DNA of 64,000 bases from Chinchilla lanigera (taxonomy: Eukaryota; Chordata; Mammalia; Rodentia; Chinchillidae), in assembly GCF_000276665.1 (NCBI RefSeq), contig NW_004955404.1:34018968-34082967 (forward strand), in the 5' to 3' direction. Positions 57,900 to 64,000 of the stretch are shown here, piece after piece (the first letter of the stretch is position 1; each line of letters opens with the position of its first letter). The notes under the pieces were generated by a model. It was not told the origin of the DNA, searched no databases, and worked only from the letters and a program-made list of their open reading frames with translations. A program made the position numbers and the translations under genes.

Positions 57900-58110
57900 A
57901 GCAGGATAGAAGAATCTTTTACACTCTGGTCCCAATCTGTTTTCAGTCCAAATTTTAGCCTTTGCCCATGTAGATTGCTATCTATTAATTATGTTCCCCA
58001 AATATTATTTCGTACCACTGTGTGCTTCATTCACTGTTTTCTCTGAAAATTTCTTTCACTTTTTCTCTGTAGTCAAACTGCCTTTTGTGAGGATATCCAG
58101 TTTTCTTGAT
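57900..58110 (+). repeat. L2-like LINE fragment
   Basis: TACACTCTGGTCCCAATCTG, TTTTAGCCTTTGCCCATGTAG and CTTCATTCACTGTTTTCTCTG resemble the L2 3' region. Diverged. Confidence 0.45.
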
Positions 58111-58255
58111 GGTCCTAATACTTTCCATGATGTCACAACACCTTGCACACCATGGTCTTTGCCTCCACCCTCAGCTTCTGGGCTTGTGAAAGGCAGCTAG
58201 AGTCTTACTCATCTTCAAAAGCCAGAACTGGCCACCATTCCCCCGTGTCTTTGAG

Positions 58256-58301
58256 CTCTCTCTCTCTGTCTCTCTCTCTCCCTCCTTCCCTCTCTCCTCT
58301 T
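58256..58301 (+). repeat. (CT)n microsatellite
   Basis: An imperfect CT/CCTT run, then a T8 tract. Confidence 0.92.
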
Positions 58302-58319
58302 TTTTTTAATCTAATATAC

Positions 58320-59517
58320 ATACTCAATGCATTTTCATTCTGCAGACTGTCCTTACCCAGTATGATCTGATTGAACCCTCTAATTTGTTCCAAGTGACTT
58401 AGAAGAATTGTCCACACACACAGCGCTTCTGCTTCTCATTCAATCCTCGGCACTCTGCAACCTGCTTTGTGCTCTTACAACTTCACAGAAATGACCTAGA
58501 AAATCCAACAAATGCTCTAAACGCCAAACCCAATTATGTTTCAGTTCTCATTTTAAATGACCCCTACGATGCATTTTTAAAAATTGAATTAAAATAATTG
58601 AATTAAAGTAGTATTTGCATGTGGTAATACAGTTATCTACACCATTCCTTCTCTCTCCGTCTCAATCCCTTCACTGGCTGAGAGAATCAATGTAATTTTC
58701 TTTAACTTTTTAACACTTGGTACTTATTAAACGTTGGGCTTTAGATTGAGTGTGGCCTTGCCTGAGGAAACACTGGCAAGTTGTAGCACAAGAAGAAATA
58801 ACACCCAGACATAATATATTGATATTGTAGAAAGATAAAAGTGAAACTCAACAAGCAAATAAAAACCTAGCCTATGTGCAAGCAGGAAAGATAAACCAAT
58901 AATGAAATGTTAGCCAGTGTACCTACTATTTACATGACATGAATGGGTTAAACAATGGTTTATTAATTCCTTCAGGTGCCATTACATGATTGTGAACTCA
59001 CCTTTGGTGCTACAAGTAGTAGCGTTTATTAGGGAAGCGATGTTGATAAACAGCGTACAACTGAGATGAAAAAGTGCACGTTAGAGACAGCACAGCCGCA
59101 GAGACAGAACTCTCAGAGCGCTCTGCTGCACTGAAGTGGATGTAGGTGGCACACCGGACCTGGAACAATGCGATCAAAGCAGGCCGGGTTAATTTTGAAG
59201 AGGCTTTGTAATCCTGACATTTCTAGATGTCTCCTGGAAACCCAGTAGAACTTTCCAGTTTTATCTCCCACTGCTGCCTTCCAACCCAGGATTGTTCCTG
59301 CCAAACTGGACACTCCCACAGCTTTACTACTGATGTGATATTCTGAAAATTTTAGATCCCATTTTTTATTACATTTACTACCCTATTAGTGTTTTTGTAA
59401 CTTTAGAAACTTGGAGTGAATCTAAAAATGATTTTAGTTTCATGTCATTGTTATTTATATGTATGGCAATTTGTCTTCCTTGCTAATTCTTCCTCTTGAG
59501 TTGTAAGAATTAGTTAC
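58320..59517. other. Unannotated stretch
   Basis: No repeat or exon recognised. 59040-59200 has slightly more CpGs than the surroundings. Confidence 0.4.
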
Positions 59518-59945
59518 TTATTCATTATTATCATTGACATTTCCTGTGCTTTCATTTGTTTCTCTACCACTGACTGTTCCCACAATTTCATTATTATCAA
59601 ACAGCCCTTCTGTGATAGACTGCTGTTCCCCATCTTCATATTGATTAATTTCATTTTCACATGCATCACTCTGATTTCCAACATCTTCAGAACAGTCTTC
59701 AGAAGATGAGTCATTTGCCAAGACAGATTTTCATTAGTGGAGTCATCCTCAGAGTCAGAATGTGATGGTCTGTTCGCAGGAATATTGTTTGCTCCTCTGT
59801 GTCTTTCATTATCTCTTGGAAGGGATGTGCCTGATGTACTTGTTTGGTCATTATCCAAGTAATTAAAATCAAATGTACTTATTTTGTAGATTAAACAAGA
59901 ACATTCTTTATTATGATTGTTTGCAATTGAAGCTTCAGGGACACT
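59518..59945 (-). pseudogene. Frameshifted acidic, Ser/Asp/Asn-rich C-terminal coding remnant
   Basis: Read on the minus strand, one frame is open from 59945 to about 59722. The neighbouring frame then continues to a stop at 59518-59520. A one-base shift near 59718-59722 joins two stretches of the same character: first a Ser/Thr/Asn segment with PANRPSHSDSEDDSTNEN, then ANDSSSEDCSEDVGNQSDAC, a Gln/Glu part and a terminal NESTGNVNDNNE. Together they make ~140 codons of acidic, disordered, phosphosite-like sequence, typical of a nuclear-protein tail. There is no A-tail, target duplication or upstream conserved domain. The parent protein is not recognised. A truncated processed copy is most likely. 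A real terminal exon with a frame error cannot be excluded. Confidence 0.5.
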
Positions 59946-59949
59946 TTAG

Positions 59950-60664
59950 GCTAGATATTACATTAAATATTATTTTCCATTTAAATTAAAACATTTAATC
60001 AGAAATTCTGAAAAGCGAGATATGTAAGCTAATGGTTCATATGTCAAAATTGCAATCCACTCTAATATTCTTTTGTGAAGTTAGTATACAACAAATAAAA
60101 AGTTGAAGAGATTATCAGCATTGATTATAGATTCTAGTCACTAACATTGTTATTTACTTTGAGAGTATATAAATTTCCAAACAGGGTAGAAAGTGTAATG
60201 GGATTTTAATAATTTTTCTCCCACAGTAGGGTTATTTTGCAAGTAAGGACATTTTGGATGATTAAGTGATTACAATTCCTTTACAAACAGCAATCTTATT
60301 ACAACCATGCAATCAGATAATGGATTATTGAAAAGAAACAAGAAGAAAAATTATTTGTGTACCCTAGAGTTATGAAATCTAGAGGGTGTGCCTACCTTGT
60401 AGGGTTACATAATCAGGGAAGTTGGTCATGGAATGCTCTCAGGATTATATGAAAATGTATTTAGGATCAAGGAGTGTTTAGGGACCAGGATGGGAAAGCT
60501 TAAAGGACCTGACACTTCACATATCTTATGGGGGGGAAAAGCCTGTCCTTATTCAAAATGGGTTCATGAATAACAAGGTAGGAGGGTTTTTAGGAGCCAG
60601 AAGATTGTGAAGTTTGCACATGGAGGTCCTGCTTACACGTTCTCCCTGCTATTGCCCTCGGGGA
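59950..60664. other. Unannotated stretch
   Basis: No repeat or exon recognised. Confidence 0.4.
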
Positions 60665-61141
60665 AATATTTATAATTTGGATCTGAAATGTCTCTCAAAG
60701 GCCCGTGTGTTGAAGGCTTGGTCCCCAGTGAAGCAGTGTTCAAAGGTTGGGCTTTGGTAAAGTGATTGAGCCATGAGGGCTCTGATTCTGCCAATTGATC
60801 AACCCATTGATGGATGTGTAACTTGTTGGGATATTGGGAGGTCATGGAAACTTAGGAGGTGGGACCTAGTTGAAAGGAGTGTGGTTCTTGGGGCCACGCC
60901 TTCAGGGCCTATCTCTTGTGCCTGGTGGTCCTCCGCTCTTCCTGGATGCCATTAAGTAAGCATCCTTCCTCTATCAAGTGTTTCTGCCCCGATGAATTAC
61001 TTTATAATAGGCCTAAAAGCCAACAGGTGAAGTGAACTTGGACTTACATTTCTGAAACTGTGAATCAAAAATCAATCTTTTCTGTTTTTAAGTTGTTTTT
61101 CTCAGGTATTCTGTTATAGTGATGGAAAGTTGATCAACACA
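60665..61141 (+). mobile_element. MaLR-type solitary LTR, plus orientation
   Basis: Landmarks in order: ATAATTTGGATCTGAAATGTC, GGCCCGTGTGTTGAAGGCTTGGTCCCCAG, TGGGATATTGGGAGGTCATG, CTTAGGAGGTGGGACCTAG, TTCCTGGATGCCATTAAGTAAGCA, AACTGTGAATCAAAAATCAATC, TTCTCAGGTATTCTGTTATAGTGATGG and AAGTTGATCAACACA. This is a fossil LTR with 5' U3-like and 3' R/U5-like parts and no retroviral genes beside it. Confidence 0.75.
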
Positions 61142-61344
61142 AGCAGTTAACCCCTTTGGCTATGCTAGTATGGAGTCTGGCTTTGTGAAGTGAGTTGGGT
61201 AATGGGACAGAGAAGGAGTCAAGAAAGTGTGTGATTTCAGGAGGATGAGGGCAGAGAAGGTTTTCTGTGGCTGAGCTACCTTTCCTTATGAGTAAGAGGC
61301 TCATTATAATTTGTGGATGAAATTCATGTGGCTCTCTGAGGAGA

Positions 61345-61502
61345 AATCTTAATTACTTCCTTGTTGCTGACCCAATACTTACAAGTTAAAAGAGGAAAGG
61401 CTTATTTTAGTTCATAGCTTGTAGAGGTTTCAGTCCTTAATCAGCTGGCTGTAAAGCAGAGGGGCACGGCTGAGGAGAAACAGTCCGTGGCAAGATAGGT
61501 AG

Positions 61503-61568
<66 letters not shown>

Positions 61569-61730
61569 AGCTTCTCTTTTCCCTTTATTCCATTCAGACT
61601 AAAAGCCTATTGTATAAACTACATACTCTTAATTCATATTTACACACGCTAGATCCAGCCACCTCCATAATGCTGTACCTATAAGACACATGGGGCTTTA
61701 GGGGCACATTTAGATACAAGTTATAACAGG
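61345..61730 (-). mobile_element. MaLR-type solitary LTR, minus orientation, carrying (CAG)20
   Basis: It is the reverse complement of the same LTR class as the element at 60.7-61.1 kb: TTGTTGCTGACCCAATACTT, AAGAGGAAAGGCTTATTTTAGTTCATAGC, GAGGTTTCAGTCCTTAATCAGCTGGC, and at the far side CCACCTCCATAATGCTGTACC and GGGGCACATTTAGATACAAGTTATAACA. The CAG tract lies where related LTRs have a purine-rich, AG-repeat-like segment. Confidence 0.65.
61505..61564 (+). repeat. (AGC)20 = CAG/CTG trinucleotide repeat, uninterrupted
   Basis: Sixty bases of pure AGC units with no interruption, bordered by GGTAGAG and AACAAGC. It is not in a credible reading frame, so it would not encode a polyglutamine protein here. 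On the minus strand it reads CTG. Confidence 0.98.
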
Positions 61731-62099
61731 AAAGGAGAGGGCTGATTAGAGGGCTAAACAGTACATTAGGGAAGCAGGCAGAAGCTTCTTTTGTGGGGTG
61801 GGGAAAGGCTGGAGAAGGAGAGTTACCCAGGTTGCCTGATAAGGGCTCTTGAACCAGTCATTTTGGGTTGTGTTAAAAGTGGGAACCTTTCTCCATTAAT
61901 ATACAGTCTGAAACTAACTGCTAATAAAATGTTAATAAAATAAAAAGAAAGCATGAGAGTTCATTGAGATCAGCATGAAAAGCAAACACCACAGAAATTT
62001 ACCCACCCAATGGGAAGGTTTCCATGGCCAAAAATACTTCAGGTCTGCCAACTACACAGCAGGAAGGCAGAGTTGTGTCACAGGAATTGCTCTAAGGTA
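61731..62099. other. Unannotated stretch
   Basis: No repeat or exon recognised. Confidence 0.35.
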
Positions 62100-62340
62100 T
62101 AGTAATCCCTCCTTATACGTGGTTTTGTTTTCTGTGATTTCAGTTGCCTGTGGTCTAAATACTTTATAAGTTTTAAACTGCACATCACTCTGAGAAGCAT
62201 AATGTAATTCTACTGTATCTCATGATGGCCTTCTATCTTGAATTTGAATCATTCCTTTGTCTAGGGTATCCATACTGTATATGCTACCTGCCTGTTAGTT
62301 CATATAATTCAGTATTATTGTCAGCTTCAGGCATCCTCTA
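62100..62340 (+). mobile_element. Tigger-like (pogo-type) DNA transposon remnant
   Basis: GTAATCCCTCCTTATACGTGG, TTTTGTTTTCTGTGATTTCAGTTGCCTGTGG, ATAAGTTTTAAACTGCACATCACTCTGAG, GAATCATTCCTTTGTCTAGGGTATCCATACTGTATATGCTACC. These blocks match in order a common mammalian MER/Tigger element (consensus '..cctccttatccgcggttttgctttccgtggtttcagttacccgcgg..'), with CpGs decayed to TpG/CpA. Non-coding. Confidence 0.75.
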
Positions 62341-62584
62341 GGGGTGTTGGAATGTATCCCTCTCTGCTAAAGGAGTGAGAGATTGTGTTACCCTATAGAG
62401 GTGCAAGCTTGGGACAACGTGGAGCAAACCCAGCCTCAAAACACCAAGAGCTCCACAGATATGGAAGCTCTGAAGAGGTAGGTTTCAGCTAGTGTTAGAA
62501 AAAGTGTTGGTAGAGGGGAATAGTGGGTATAGATGTATGAACATTTAATCCTTCACTGATGAGTCAGACTAGATACCTTGGTTT

Positions 62585-62935
62585 AAGCTACTGTGACAAG
62601 AATATTATCAACTGGGTGGCTTAAGCAACTAATATTTATTTCTTCTATTCTAGAGGCTAGAACAGAGATCAGGTTGTAAGTGTAGTCACTTTATCCTAAG
62701 GGCTCTCTCAGTAGCCTCTTATGGCAAGAAGGGAGGAAGGGAGGGAGGGAAAACAAGCCCTCCTATTCTTATTATGCCCTCCCTTTTCTTACAAATCCTG
62801 TAAGGAAGGGTCTACCTTCATGACCCTTTTCCCTCCAGAAGGCCTCACCTCCAAATACTACCTCATTGAAAATCAGGGTTTCAACATCTGAGTTTTAGCT
62901 GGACATCAGCATTCAGTCCACAGCCCCAGATGATA
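62585..62935 (-). mobile_element. MLT1-type MaLR solitary LTR, minus orientation
   Basis: CTGTGACAAGAATATTATCAACTGGGTGGCTTAAGCAACTAATATTTATTTCTTCTATTCTAGAGGCTAGAAC, then CACCTCCAAATACTACCTCATTG, GGGTTTCAACATCTGAG and CATTCAGTCCACAGC. This is a classic reverse-complement MLT1C/D-type LTR. A (GGGA)n-like stretch lies at about 62731-62750. Confidence 0.85.
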
Positions 62936-62940
62936 CTGTC

Positions 62941-64000
62941 CTTTGGTGGTGTTAGAAGGAGTTTTTTAATGGAGAATTTTCTGTAGCTGAAGGGGAAATG
63001 CATGCACTGTCTTTTCTATCTTGAGGCTGTGAGGTGTATTTTTCAATCTTGACTGTTTGAGTTGGCCCATGCTGTCTGTGAAAAGTTGGACCTGGCCCTC
63101 AGACTGCAGTGTGTGTGACGGACTGTCCCTGACGCTGCCCGAGCCTGGTGGTAACTGAAGTCATAGGGAATGTGTTGCAGTGTGAGACTAATAGGACTTT
63201 GGGGGCTCTGTTTGATATTTATGACTCATTCTTGATTTACTTTTGGAATCTGTGTCTATTCCATGGAGCATGTTGAATTTCTTTTGAATTTTTTGACTAA
63301 TTTATTTTTTAATTAGTTTCCTTTTATGCTATTCACTGGATTTATTCTCCAATCTTCTGTGTGTGTGAGAATAGCAAAAGATATATTTTAAAATTAATTA
63401 TCAGTTAGAAAAATGCAATGTTTTGAGGAGAACTAAGTACAAATCCTAGGGTTTTGTATTTAGACTTTAAGGAAACCTCTTTAAACTATAACCCTATTGT
63501 GTGTAATAATGTCATGCATGCCACACAGCTCATATATTTATAAATTTATTTAGACATTTACTCTAATAAAAGAAAAGCAGATATTTTTAGCTATTACTTA
63601 TATCAAGTGTCATACTATTTCCCATCTCCAACAAGTTAATTTTATTGAGAAATAATTTATAAGTAACTGTTGTAGTAAAATGTAGGATTTCATTAATTAA
63701 TGAGAAAAATGAAGTTGAGAAAACAAAATACAGTATCCAAGAGAGACTATAGAAAAAAGTGAACAAAGTAGAAATGTTTCCAAAAGAATACCTTTTCCAA
63801 AGTCCAGTTCAGAAAGAAGATTAGGTGATTTTTTTTCAAATTATAATTTTCGGAAATAGGAAGGAAAATGGAAGGAACATCACAAAAATGAAAATCAGTC
63901 ACTGCTACAAATGTTATTTCCTTATGTTATTCTCAGCTGTTTTACTTTTCTGATAAAAGTTAGAACATATATTCTGGTAAAATACCATCTTTCTAATTCT
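62941..64000. other. Unannotated stretch to window end
   Basis: AT-rich, with no recognised repeat, RNA gene or exon. Confidence 0.4.

Noticed and set aside
61505..61564. Polyglutamine-encoding exon
   Set aside because: The CAG tract lies within LTR-derived sequence, and no flanking frame extends credibly to a start, stop or splice site.
1..64000. CRISPR array, operon, phage or other prokaryotic system
   Set aside because: Spaced identical repeats, ribosome binding sites and dense long frames are absent. The repeat content is mammalian throughout.

Overview
The window is vertebrate nuclear DNA and almost certainly from a rodent. Three repeat signatures support this. (1) There are several ID-type SINEs: tRNA-Ala-derived, with a GGGGCTGGGGATTTAGCTCA-like head, A and B boxes, and an A-rich tail. 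(2) There are B1 SINEs carrying the internal ~29 bp duplication. (3) There is a heavy background of ancient mammalian repeats (MIR, L2, MLT1/MaLR LTRs, MER5A, Tigger-like DNA transposons). The ID consensus here ends in GGTACC before the A-tail, which is not the classic rat or mouse form. A non-murid rodent is therefore plausible, but the species cannot be settled from the sequence.

I find no intact protein-coding gene, no convincing exon chain, no functional RNA gene, no CRISPR array and no bacterial-type operon. The sequence is AT-rich, reading frames are short, and nearly all frames of 60-100 codons look like chance. It reads as an intergenic desert or the interior of a large intron. The only clearly protein-derived sequences are L1 ORF2 fragments, plus one frameshifted acidic reading frame that looks like a decayed gene copy (59.5-59.95 kb).

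Layout. 0-5 kb: L2, an MLT1-type LTR containing an A-tract between direct repeats, MIR, B1 and an old L1 3' end. 5-9 kb: no recognisable repeats. 9-21 kb: ID, MIR, L2, MER5A, a B1 nested in a MIR, a CpG-richer patch near 19.8 kb, and a tandem ID pair near 20.4 kb. 21-32 kb: microsatellites, L2, and an LTR split by a foreign retro-insert (26.9-27.75 kb). 34-37 kb: a 5'-truncated L1 with target-site duplications. 37-45 kb: L1 3' pieces, a Tigger-like element, ID, L2, MIR. 45-49.6 kb: two older minus-strand L1s, riddled with ID insertions and carrying a 98 bp inverted copy of L1's own 3' region. 50-60 kb: B1, ID, MIR, L2, an AT microsatellite and the acidic pseudogene. 60.6-63 kb: two MaLR LTRs facing opposite ways, one with an uninterrupted (CAG)20 tract, then a Tigger-like element and another MLT1-type LTR.

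No genes work together here. The biological interest lies in retrotransposition history: nested insertions dated by their target-site duplications, two apparent A-tail-only insertions, a local inverted copy, and a long pure CAG repeat. Family names come from remembered consensus sequences, not a database search; boundaries without duplicated target sites are approximate to tens of bases.
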